Made by a program: the position numbers and the translations under genes. Shown here piece after piece: positions 36,377 through 43,874 of a stretch of 64,000 nucleotides of DNA. A model generated the notes under the pieces. The model had not been told where the DNA came from. It did no database searches and worked only from the letters and a program-made list of their open reading frames with translations. Position 1 is the first letter of the stretch. Each line of letters starts with the position of its first letter. The DNA comes from Lentibacillus saliphilus (GTDB lineage: Bacteria > Bacillota > Bacilli > Bacillales > Amphibacillaceae), in contig NZ_JABJXD010000006.1 of assembly GCF_019093865.1 (NCBI RefSeq), positions 111,228-175,227 on the forward strand. Reading direction: 5' to 3'.

Positions 36377-36682
36377 GTGAAACAACCAAAAAGACCGAAA
36401 CTGCCTTTATCTGACGACGAAAAACGTGAGCTTAGACGGTTGAAGATCAAGTTGAACGAATTTCATAACTTGGATGTAGATCAGATTATAGAGAAGGAGC
36501 TAGGCTGTTGGACAGATCCTTGTGTTGAAGATCAAATTATCTGTATCATCCACTATGCCAATCGACCTGAGAGTGATAAACAGTGGTATGATTTCACAGC
36601 TGAGAGGAAGCGGTACAGGGTGCAAAATGGTTATCCTAGTGATCGGCCTCAAGTCGCGTGGTATGAGGAGCCACAATCTTAA
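36377..36682 (+). CDS. Unrecognised small protein (101 aa)
   Basis: GTG at 36377 follows GGAGG by 8 bases and is preferred to ATG at 36359. A charged N-terminal helix (SDDEKRELRRLKIKLNEFHNL, residues about 10-30) is followed by a domain with three cysteines (GCWTDPCVEDQIICII) and an aromatic-rich end. No family recognised and no export signal. It starts 139 bases from the divergent DUF2785 gene. Confidence 0.6.
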   Translation: MKQPKRPKLPLSDDEKRELRRLKIKLNEFHNLDVDQIIEKELGCWTDPCVEDQIICIIHYANRPESDKQWYDFTAERKRYRVQNGYPSDRPQVAWYEEPQS

Positions 36683-36792
36683 AAGGCAGTGACCATTATG
36701 CAATATAACATGTTACCCTTTAAGAATACCCCTTCCAACAAAAATTCTTGAAGGGTTGACAAGCCCATGTTCCCTGATAAACATGTCCGGTC

Positions 36793-36824
36793 GCGAAGTA
36801 TAATTTCGGAGCGGTCGTATTGTT
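36793..36824. repeat. Dispersed inverted-repeat element, partial copy C
   Basis: The 18 bases CGGAGCGGTCGTATTGTT (36807-36824) are identical to the reverse complement of 33651-33668, and similarity continues leftward through AGTATA-TTTC. The remaining arm is different: here a CCCTTC/GAAGGG hairpin (about 36729-36755) and an AAGCCC/GGGCTT pairing followed by TTTTTT (to about 36850) form what may be a terminator on the plus strand. Confidence 0.6.
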
Positions 36825-36901
36825 GGGGCTTCATGTGAAAGGGCTTTTTTCTAACTGTTAGGACAGGCAGGGGGAGAGACATGCTTCAATTCCTCCCCCG
36901 A

Positions 36902-37414
36902 CTACCGAGCCATCTTGTGCTTGAATTCCATTTGAACCCATTTATCAAGTATGCGTTCAATACGTGCGCGATTAAACCGTTGAACGATAATGATTGGTAG
37001 GTTAAAGAGAAGGGCATATACGATCATAACCCATCCTGCCCAGACTGGATTCCATAGAAAAAAAAGTGGCGCTGGGAGGATCGACAGCCAATGGGTTAGT
37101 TCTGCTCGCTTGGATTCGCTTAAAAACAAAATCAAATCTCTAATACTTCTACCTGGTAACTGATGTTTACTAAAGCCTTGTTTAAGGATCAGTGTGCCAT
37201 CGGGAATGAAATCTTTCCACGCTTTAATCTTAAAGACGTGCTGCCAAAAGTCTCCCTCACGTTCCCAGGAGCGGATATGATAGATTGTATGCTGTTGGTC
37301 GAAATATGATCTTGGGAGCTTTAAGCATATGACAGAAATAATGATGTGAAAGAAGCCCCACGCTAAAATATCCACTACAATTGTCCATGGTGTTGATAAA
37401 GAAACAAATGGCAT
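36902..37414 (-). CDS. crtO: Glycosyl-4,4'-diaponeurosporenoate acyltransferase
   Basis: Last enzyme of staphyloxanthin-type synthesis, adding a fatty acyl group to the sugar on the C30 carotenoid. ATG at 37414 follows AAGGAAG and gives 170 residues, the CrtO length. Family signs: an N-terminal membrane helix, RSWEREGDFWQHVFKIKAWK, KHQLPGRSI and a second pair of helices (about 110-145). It is last in crtNMPQO, 16 bases after crtQ. Confidence 0.88.
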   Translation of the reverse strand: MPFVSLSTPWTIVVDILAWGFFHIIISVICLKLPRSYFDQQHTIYHIRSWEREGDFWQHVFKIKAWKDFIPDGTLILKQGFSKHQLPGRSIRDLILFLSESKRAELTHWLSILPAPLFFLWNPVWAGWVMIVYALLFNLPIIIVQRFNRARIERILDKWVQMEFKHKMAR

Positions 37415-37430
37415 GTACGTTCTTCCTTTC

Positions 37431-38543
37431 TTACACTTTAATCTGTCTACCCCGCCATGATACGGAATGACGGACATGGGTCCGATACAACGAATAAAGG
37501 AAAATCACAGTGAAAAATGAAAGCAGTAGCGGGTGAAACAGGAAGATCCATATTTTGAAGTTTCCTGTTCGTCTTGCAAGTACCCCCAACTGAATCATAT
37601 AGATCACATAGAGCATCCCTGATAAGAGGATGAAAGAGAGATTTTCAGCATATATGGCTAGGCCTCCGCCTACAACGCTCATCATGCCACCTGCAATCCA
37701 AAGGTTGATCAATCCCATAATAATTGGATGGGTTGATTGCGAGGCTGTGGCGAAATTTTTCGTCCAGCCTTCGACGAGCTGTCGAAAGCCTTCTGGATAC
37801 ATACGGAAGGAAATAATGCCTTTTCCCCCGTAACAATGAACAGGTAAGCCGGCTTTTTTAAATTCAATTCCGAGCGCTAAATCATCCATGATTGCTTCTT
37901 GGATGTGTTCATGGCCCCCGGATTTGAAATAGTCGTCACGATCACTCAAAATGCATGGACCGAATGCCCCGGCTGTCTCGAATCGGTCTTTCCAAATCGA
38001 AAAGACATTCATGCCAGTAACGACGATAATATTAAAAATGGCTGATGCCTGTTCGTATAGTTTTTTTGTTTCATGATACGGCTGTATCGCCATGATGCCG
38101 CGTGCGCCCGCTTCCTGAAAAGAGCTTAATAAATGTATGAGACTATCTTTATGCGTCATTTCCGTGTCAGCGTCGAGAAAGAGGAGCCACCTTCCTTGAG
38201 CCGATAGAGCGCCATTCCAGCATGCGCGTGACTTTCCTGCCCATCCTTCGAGACTTGTTGTGTTCGAAATGACTTTGGCGCCATAGCGCTTTGCTACAAA
38301 AGCCGTTTGGTCTGTTGACTCATCATCAACGACGATCAGCTCGAACGCTTGCAAGGATTGCTTGCTTAACGAATTTAATAACGGCTTAATGCGCCTAGCT
38401 TCATTTCGGGCTGGGATAATAATGGACACGAGTGGTAGGTTCTCGTTAACATCTTGTGTCTGTTTAGGAGTGGGCAGCTTCCAAAACATTAAGAAGCCCG
38501 AAATGATAGATATGATGACGACACACATACTGATCATGAACAT
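37431..38543 (-). CDS. crtQ: 4,4'-diaponeurosporenoate glycosyltransferase
   Basis: Family 2 glycosyltransferase, 370 residues. N-terminal anchor helix, PLVSIIIPARNEARRI, DDESTDQT, the metal-binding FLDADTE, DDLALGIEFKKAGLP and EGWTKNFATA in place of a classical QxxRW, then two or three C-terminal helices. It joins glucose to the carboxylated C30 carotenoid at the membrane. The nearest ribosome site (AGGAGGGG) lies about 18 bases from the first ATG, unusually far, so the true start may differ. Confidence 0.9.
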   Translation of the reverse strand: MFMISMCVVIISIISGFLMFWKLPTPKQTQDVNENLPLVSIIIPARNEARRIKPLLNSLSKQSLQAFELIVVDDESTDQTAFVAKRYGAKVISNTTSLEGWAGKSRACWNGALSAQGRWLLFLDADTEMTHKDSLIHLLSSFQEAGARGIMAIQPYHETKKLYEQASAIFNIIVVTGMNVFSIWKDRFETAGAFGPCILSDRDDYFKSGGHEHIQEAIMDDLALGIEFKKAGLPVHCYGGKGIISFRMYPEGFRQLVEGWTKNFATASQSTHPIIMGLINLWIAGGMMSVVGGGLAIYAENLSFILLSGMLYVIYMIQLGVLARRTGNFKIWIFLFHPLLLSFFTVIFLYSLYRTHVRHSVSWRGRQIKV

Positions 38544-38606
38544 TGAAAATACGATATGCTTCCCCTCCTATTGCAACAGCCCCTTTGATCTTGGTATGAG
38601 GGGCGT

Positions 38607-40091
38607 TTAATGCTTGAAACCATCTCGCCGCAAAATTTTATCCTTTACTTGCTGTCCACTCAACGTAACCATTGGCATGCCACCGCCAGGATTAACCGTT
38701 CCACCGACAAAGTACAAGTTATCATATCGTTCACTGTGCTTTGGATGCTTAAAGCCGCGATTTTTCTTTTTGTTTGAGACAGTGCCATATATAGAACCGC
38801 GGTGCGACAAATAGGTACGTTCAATGTCATGTGGCGTCCATACATCGCGTGTCACGATATGCTCCCTTAAATTGTCCAATCCCATGTTTTCCAGTTTAAT
38901 TAAGACCTTTTCCTCTAATGTCTTGTAATCATCCGGTGTAAATGGGTTATCTTGAATGTATGGGATGTGCGGAAGAATTTTTAAATTTTCATGTCCAGGT
39001 GGTGCTTGGGCTGGATCGGTCTTATTTGCATTGACGAGATAAATTGTTGGATCGTCTGGCAGCTGATGCTGATGGAAGATCTTATCCATCTGTTCCTGTA
39101 AATGCTCTGAGAAAAAGAAATTATGATGGCCCAGCTGTGGATATGTTTTGTTCACACCGAGATGTATGACGAGTCCTGAACTGGACGGTTCGAACGTTTT
39201 CTCCAGATCGGCTATGACGTCGTCTTTTTCTCCTAATAAAGCGTGATAGGTTGGGATGACTTCCATATTAGAAATATAATAATCTGCTGTAATGCGCTCC
39301 CCACTGTCCAGTCGAGCACCAGTGATGACACCTTGTGACTTTTCAAGCTGAACAATCTCTTTTCCGGTATGGAGGTTGACCCCACATTCTTTCGCGAGCT
39401 CAACAAGGGCGTTAGCGAGTAAATGCATGCCACCAGGAACATACCAGACGCCCTGTGCGTGCTGCATATAAATCATCATGTTGAGAACGGCTGGTGCATC
39501 GTAAGGTGATGAACCGACATATTTTATGAAATAGGCGAGCATATCTCTGAATCTAGCATTACTGATGCGCTTTTTGATGGCGTCGTACATCGTAGAAAAC
39601 AGATCGAATTTAAGTGACGTTGTGAGCCCGTGGTGTTTAAGAACAGCGCTTGTCGTGTCTAAGCCTTCTTTAAAATAACCGGATTCTGTTAGATCGTATA
39701 AGCCTTTTGCATACTCTAGGAACGCTTTATATTCCGCGATATCTTGACTGCTTAGAGTGGTATTCATCTGCGTCATTTTGTCTAAGTTTCCATACAAATC
39801 GATCATCGTCCCGTCAGGAAAAAACGAGCGCCATTCTTTATCGAGTCGTTGAATTTTAACGTAGTCTGCCATTCTTTTTCCACTGTTTGTGAACAGCTTT
39901 TCAAAAATATGCGGCATCGTTAGGATAGATGGCCCTAAATCAAATCCGAAGCCGTCTTGCTCAAGACGATTTAACTTTCCGCCTAAATGATCATTTTTTT
40001 CATAGAGTGTGACGTTGTATCCGTGTTGTGCAAGAGATATGGCTGCGGACAATCCACCGAGTCCACCGCCGATGACGAGTACGTTTTTCAT
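38607..40091 (-). CDS. crtP: Diaponeurosporene oxidase (CrtP-type carotenoid oxygenase/desaturase family)
   Basis: FAD enzyme of the phytoene-desaturase superfamily, 494 residues. It has the dinucleotide motif [20 protein letters not shown] at the N-terminus, [19 protein letters not shown], and the C-terminal [13 protein letters not shown]. It is closer to staphylococcal CrtP than to CrtN in its opening [11 protein letters not shown]...[12 protein letters not shown]. CrtP oxidises the terminal methyl of 4,4'-diaponeurosporene to an aldehyde/acid. RBS GAGGTG. It follows crtM by 29 bases. Confidence 0.88.
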   Translation of the reverse strand: MKNVLVIGGGLGGLSAAISLAQHGYNVTLYEKNDHLGGKLNRLEQDGFGFDLGPSILTMPHIFEKLFTNSGKRMADYVKIQRLDKEWRSFFPDGTMIDLYGNLDKMTQMNTTLSSQDIAEYKAFLEYAKGLYDLTESGYFKEGLDTTSAVLKHHGLTTSLKFDLFSTMYDAIKKRISNARFRDMLAYFIKYVGSSPYDAPAVLNMMIYMQHAQGVWYVPGGMHLLANALVELAKECGVNLHTGKEIVQLEKSQGVITGARLDSGERITADYYISNMEVIPTYHALLGEKDDVIADLEKTFEPSSSGLVIHLGVNKTYPQLGHHNFFFSEHLQEQMDKIFHQHQLPDDPTIYLVNANKTDPAQAPPGHENLKILPHIPYIQDNPFTPDDYKTLEEKVLIKLENMGLDNLREHIVTRDVWTPHDIERTYLSHRGSIYGTVSNKKKNRGFKHPKHSERYDNLYFVGGTVNPGGGMPMVTLSGQQVKDKILRRDGFKH

Positions 40092-40120
40092 AAATTACAC
40101 CTCTTTTTGACTGAATCGCT

Positions 40121-40978
40121 TTAAGCGTTAAGACATTCGCGGATGTTGATCATTTTATGCTTTTGGACAAAGCTTCGTTTCGTGAAGCAATCATAATCGT
40201 TCTTTCGGACAGCATTTAAAATCTCACGATAAATGTGTGCAGAAGCGGCAACGGGCTGTTGACTGTCCGCATCAAATTGGTCGATATGCATTTGAAAAGT
40301 ATCGTAAAGTGCTTCAGCACGTGCGGCGAGTTTTTCCCATAGCTGGATAAACTCTGGTGTAATGTGGCCGTTTAAAAAATCGGTCATTGTATAATTGGCT
40401 TTGGCCATTTCTTCTAATGGTAAATATATACGATCTTTATCACGTAAATCTTCACCGATATCACGTAGCACATTCGTAATTTGCATCGCAATGCCTAGAT
40501 TTAAAGACACCTCTGTTAAATCCTCACGTACTTTTGACGCAATAATGGGCTGCAGCATTAACCCGACAGATCCTGCGACAAGCTTTGAATAGTGCTCTAA
40601 ATCATCTAGTGTTTTCGGAATTGAAAAGTTGATATCCATACGCTGTCCAGCTAGTTGATCATAAAAAGGCTGGATATCCATGTCGAACCACTGGAACACA
40701 TCTCTTAACGCGCGCCACAATGGGTGACTTATTTCTTTACCTTGCTCAAATAGCTCAAGTTCTTTTTCCAAAGTGTTTAAGGCTAGCAGCTGTTCGGAAG
40801 GAGATGTGTGTTCATCAACACTGTCATCGGCAATGCGACAAAACGCATAGACGGCATAGACAGCTTGAGCTTTTTGCTTCGGAAGCTTGGAGAAAGCGAA
40901 ATAAAAGCTTTTGGAATGCTTTCGAATAATACGTTCGCAATAAGCGTAATCAGACTGAATTTGCAATGCGATCGTCAT
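40121..40978 (-). CDS. crtM: Dehydrosqualene synthase
   Basis: Joins two farnesyl diphosphates to dehydrosqualene, the entry step to C30 carotenoids. Of 285 residues, both aspartate-rich magnesium motifs are visible: DDSVDE at 51-56 and NVLRDIGED near 167-175. ATG at 40978 is chosen for the GGGGGAATG site; the longer frame lacks one. The gene overlaps the end of crtN by 29 bases, implying coupled translation. Confidence 0.92.
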   Translation of the reverse strand: MTIALQIQSDYAYCERIIRKHSKSFYFAFSKLPKQKAQAVYAVYAFCRIADDSVDEHTSPSEQLLALNTLEKELELFEQGKEISHPLWRALRDVFQWFDMDIQPFYDQLAGQRMDINFSIPKTLDDLEHYSKLVAGSVGLMLQPIIASKVREDLTEVSLNLGIAMQITNVLRDIGEDLRDKDRIYLPLEEMAKANYTMTDFLNGHITPEFIQLWEKLAARAEALYDTFQMHIDQFDADSQQPVAASAHIYREILNAVRKNDYDCFTKRSFVQKHKMINIRECLNA

Positions 40979-42527
40979 GATCATTCCCCCTCTGTTTATT
41001 AGAGTCATGTGCATAAGCAACGGTCTTCTCATCATCACGCAATAGCTCTTCTACAGCGATTTTTGCCGATAGTAAAACAATTGGTACACCTGCGCCAGGA
41101 TGGGTACTGCTTCCGGTAAAATAAAGATTTTCGCAGTTTTTGGCCTTACTTTGCGGTCTCATATGATTGCTTTGTGATAAAGTTGGCTGTAATCCGAAGC
41201 AGGCCCCATTGTAAGCGTTGAATTTTTCTGCAAAGTCGATTGGTGTTGTATAGGATTCTGAAACAATCTCTTGATCGATTTGCTCGAATCCTTTGATGCT
41301 TTTGAGTGAATTCAAGACGTAATCTCGGTAATATTGAATCGTTTCGTCGTTCCATTCGTATTTGGCGGTTGATAAATCAGATACGGGAACGAGAATGTAC
41401 AGGCCGTCTTTGCCCTCTGGTGCGAGTGATGGGTCCATTTTGGAAGCGATATAGACGTAAAATGACGCATCGGTTAACTTGTTCCCGGCAAAAATATCAT
41501 TTAGATTTTGTTCCAGATTGTCATTAAAGAAAAAGTTATGAACATGGTCGATGTCGTCGTATTTTTTGTCCATCCCTAAATACATTAAAAAACAAGAACA
41601 GGAATACTTCATATTGTCGATTTTTCTGTCTGTATATTTACCCTTCGCCTTCGTGTCTAATACGAGATGCTTCATAGCATAAGGGAAGTCGGCATTACAT
41701 ACGACATAGTCTGCGTCTATATCTTGATTGTTGACCAGTATTCCTTTTGCTTGCTCGTTAACGATTCTTATTTCTTCAACATTTGCGTTATAATGAACGG
41801 TGCCGCCTAATTCGAGAAACAGTCGTTCCATAGACTGTGCCATCGTGTACATACCGCCTTTGATAAACCAAACCCCGTAAAGAAACTCAATCATCGGGAT
41901 CATTGTATAAAGGGATGGTCCATTAAAAGGTGAGATGCCAATATATAATGTTTGAAAGCTGATCATTTCTTTGAGGCGGTCGTTTTTAATGTATTTGCTA
42001 ATAAAATGGTCGGCACTGTCAAATGTCTTTAGCTTTAAGGCTTGTTTAAGGGTGGATGGGTTATAGAAATCGGAAAAATGACGAAAAGGCTTTTGGATAA
42101 AATGATCTCTGGCAACGATGAATCGTTTATAAATTTCATTGAGATAATCGAAAAAACCTTGGCTATCTTCATCACCGAACGATTCAAGTGTTTCCATTAA
42201 TGACGTCATATCTGAAGACATGTGATAGGGTTCATCTGGACGATCACGGAAGTAAACGCTGTACATTGGATCGAGTTTTTCCATTGGAATGTAGTCGTCA
42301 GGGTCACGTCCGCAAAGCTCGAATACCTCTCTGTATATTTCTGGCATCATGACGATACTTGGTCCTAAATCAAACTGATAGCCATCTTGGTCGATGCGAT
42401 GCATTTTTCCACCGGGCATAGATTCTTTTTCATAAATCGATACGCTATAACCAGCATGCTGGAGTCGAATTGCGCTTGCTAAGCCTGCAACGCCAGCGCC
42501 GATGACGATTACTTTTTTCTCGTTCAA
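40950..42527 (-). CDS. crtN: Dehydrosqualene (4,4'-diapophytoene) desaturase
   Basis: FAD-dependent desaturase turning dehydrosqualene into yellow 4,4'-diaponeurosporene. 525 residues: VIGAGVAGLASAIRLQHAGY, GGKMHRIDQDGYQFDLGPS, IVMMPEIYREVF as in CrtN, and the C-terminal GSSTHPGAGVPIV. TTG start after AAAAGGGG. It is the first gene of the operon, with a promoter at 42592-42619. The C-terminal 30 residues are polar and unlike the family core. Confidence 0.92.
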   Translation of the reverse strand: MNEKKVIVIGAGVAGLASAIRLQHAGYSVSIYEKESMPGGKMHRIDQDGYQFDLGPSIVMMPEIYREVFELCGRDPDDYIPMEKLDPMYSVYFRDRPDEPYHMSSDMTSLMETLESFGDEDSQGFFDYLNEIYKRFIVARDHFIQKPFRHFSDFYNPSTLKQALKLKTFDSADHFISKYIKNDRLKEMISFQTLYIGISPFNGPSLYTMIPMIEFLYGVWFIKGGMYTMAQSMERLFLELGGTVHYNANVEEIRIVNEQAKGILVNNQDIDADYVVCNADFPYAMKHLVLDTKAKGKYTDRKIDNMKYSCSCFLMYLGMDKKYDDIDHVHNFFFNDNLEQNLNDIFAGNKLTDASFYVYIASKMDPSLAPEGKDGLYILVPVSDLSTAKYEWNDETIQYYRDYVLNSLKSIKGFEQIDQEIVSESYTTPIDFAEKFNAYNGACFGLQPTLSQSNHMRPQSKAKNCENLYFTGSSTHPGAGVPIVLLSAKIAVEELLRDDEKTVAYAHDSNKQRGNDHDDRIANSV

Positions 42528-42568
42528 TCGAAACGCCCCTTTTTAATTTTTTTATGATAATGGTATTA

Positions 42569-42600
42569 TTTGTACAATGTTTTATAATGAAATTATACAT
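42569..42600. promoter_or_regulatory. Operator-like box over the crt promoter
   Basis: TTTGTACAAT (42569-42578), 13 bases, ATTATACAT (42592-42600): an inverted repeat whose right half covers the crtN -10 hexamer. It aligns over its whole length with the box at 42665-42698. Candidate site for the divergent MerR-type regulator. Confidence 0.6.
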
Positions 42601-42619
42601 GATATTATATATATGTCTA
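42592..42619 (-). promoter_or_regulatory. Promoter of the crtNMPQO operon
   Basis: On the minus strand TAGACA (complement at 42614-42619), 16 bases, TATAAT (complement at 42592-42597), 65 bases upstream of the crtN start. Confidence 0.65.
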
Positions 42620-42664
42620 TACTTTAACTTTGATTCGCTTGAAAAACGTATAATACGGTTTATA

Positions 42665-42698
42665 TTTGTATAATGTTATGGTATAATGATTATACAAA
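42665..42698. promoter_or_regulatory. Operator-like box in front of the MerR/B12-domain regulator
   Basis: TTTGTATAAT (42665-42674) and ATTATACAAA (42689-42698) are perfect complements around 14 bases. TATAAT occurs at 42669-42674 and 42682-42687, so the box covers the likely -10 of the regulator gene and suggests autoregulation. Confidence 0.6.
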
Positions 42699-42729
42699 AG
42701 AGTTGGACGTAGGAGAAAGGATTGAAAAC

Positions 42730-43644
42730 ATGACGGATCATTTTTTGATTAATAAGGTGTCGGAAATGACCGGTCTCTCAACACAGGTTATTCGTAAATG
42801 GGAAGATCGTTATAGCTTAATTCAGCCGAGTCGTCAGGATAATGGCTACAGACTATACAGTAAAGATGACATACATACATTGCTCAAAATAAAGGCTTTA
42901 AGGGAACAGGGGCATTCTGTGCAAAAAGCCATCGACATTTACGAGTCAGAAAAAGCTGTTGAAGATCAGACTGGTCGTGCGGAGAAGGGGAACGTGGGAG
43001 AAAGTCATTATGTGAATCGGATGCTTGAAAGTGGCGCCGTATATGATGAAGCAACGCTTACTTTGTTGTTGAAGCAGGCACATCATGAATTTGGGCTCGA
43101 CTTGTTTTTGCAGAACACGATAAAGCCATTTTTATTAAAGGTTGGAAAGCAGTGGGCGACGAAGGAATGGGATGAAAGTCAAGAGGCAATATCGAGCCTC
43201 GTAATTAGAGACTTTTTAGCTCAGATTGCACGTCATTTTGATCACGCCCCTGATGCGCCCCTTGCACTTGGCTGCTGCTTGCCAGGTGAGAAGCATGAAA
43301 TTCCACTGCAAATGATCTTGTTGCGAATGAACATGCAAGGTTGGAAGACAATTTTTGCAGGAGCCTCGCCATCATTTAAGGCGATCGAGCAATTGGTGGC
43401 TCGGTTGAAACCGAAGAAAGTTCTGTTATCGGCATCAACGAGGCAACCGTTTGAAGAAGATCCTATGATGTTTGACAAGCTTGTAGATATTGCCCGGAGC
43501 AATCCCGACGTGACGTTCTATTTGGGTGGTGTAGGTGCGCTAGATTATGAAATCATCTACCAATCTGACTGGCTCACATTTGCCAAGGATATGGATGATG
43601 TGCTTTCTCATGGGAAACGTGCGGATGAAGGCTCTTTAGGCTGA
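42730..43644 (+). CDS. MerR-family regulator with B12-binding-like domain (LitR/CarH type)
   Basis: ATG at 42730, 10 bases after AGGAGAAAGG, gives 304 residues. Residues about 5-75 are a MerR winged helix (KVSEMTGLSTQVIRKWEDRY). Residues about 95-175 resemble the cobalamin cap domain and about 180-295 the Rossmann B12-binding domain. In light-sensing CarH the cap has W-x9-E-H and the lower ligand lies in E-x-H-x-x-G. Here W142-x9-E152-A153 lacks the cap histidine and E187-K-H189-E-I-P has the ligand histidine but proline for glycine. It is divergent from the crt operon, so control of carotenoid synthesis is the obvious role; light sensing by B12 is doubtful. Confidence 0.8.
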   Translation: MTDHFLINKVSEMTGLSTQVIRKWEDRYSLIQPSRQDNGYRLYSKDDIHTLLKIKALREQGHSVQKAIDIYESEKAVEDQTGRAEKGNVGESHYVNRMLESGAVYDEATLTLLLKQAHHEFGLDLFLQNTIKPFLLKVGKQWATKEWDESQEAISSLVIRDFLAQIARHFDHAPDAPLALGCCLPGEKHEIPLQMILLRMNMQGWKTIFAGASPSFKAIEQLVARLKPKKVLLSASTRQPFEEDPMMFDKLVDIARSNPDVTFYLGGVGALDYEIIYQSDWLTFAKDMDDVLSHGKRADEGSLG

Positions 43645-43669
43645 CGGTTTAGGGTGGGCGTGTGGAGGA

Positions 43670-43752
43670 GAATCGGCGAGACCTCACGAATAATCGGCGA
43701 ACCCGCATGAAGAATCGGCGAAATCGCGCGAAGAATCGGCGAACCCCGTACG
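43670..43752. repeat. 21-bp-period repeat array, 4 units
   Basis: ATCGGCGA recurs at 43672, 43693, 43714 and 43735, exactly 21 bases apart, with variable 13-base spacers. The core is the reverse complement of TCGCCGAT in the 11-unit array at 3954-4184. It lies between the regulator stop and its terminator. Confidence 0.85.
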
Positions 43753-43810
43753 AAGAAGTGCTGCCCGGGCTCGTACGTGGATAATCTCATGTACCGGAGC
43801 ACAATAAAAC

Positions 43811-43848
43811 ACCCTAAAAGCTCGTTTTTGAGTCTAGCTTTTAGGGTG
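43811..43848. terminator. Bidirectional terminator between the regulator and adhE
   Basis: ACCCTAAAAGCT / AGCTTTTAGGGT perfect 12-bp stem. On the minus strand it is followed by a T-run, so it serves adhE as well as the convergent regulator. Confidence 0.85.
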
Positions 43849-43874
43849 CTTATTAATATTTGGGCGCGTGTAGC

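Noticed and set aside
36679..36882. 67-codon minus-strand frame upstream of crtO
   Set aside because: Overlaps hairpins and the repeat copy C; composition is not protein-like and no ribosome site.
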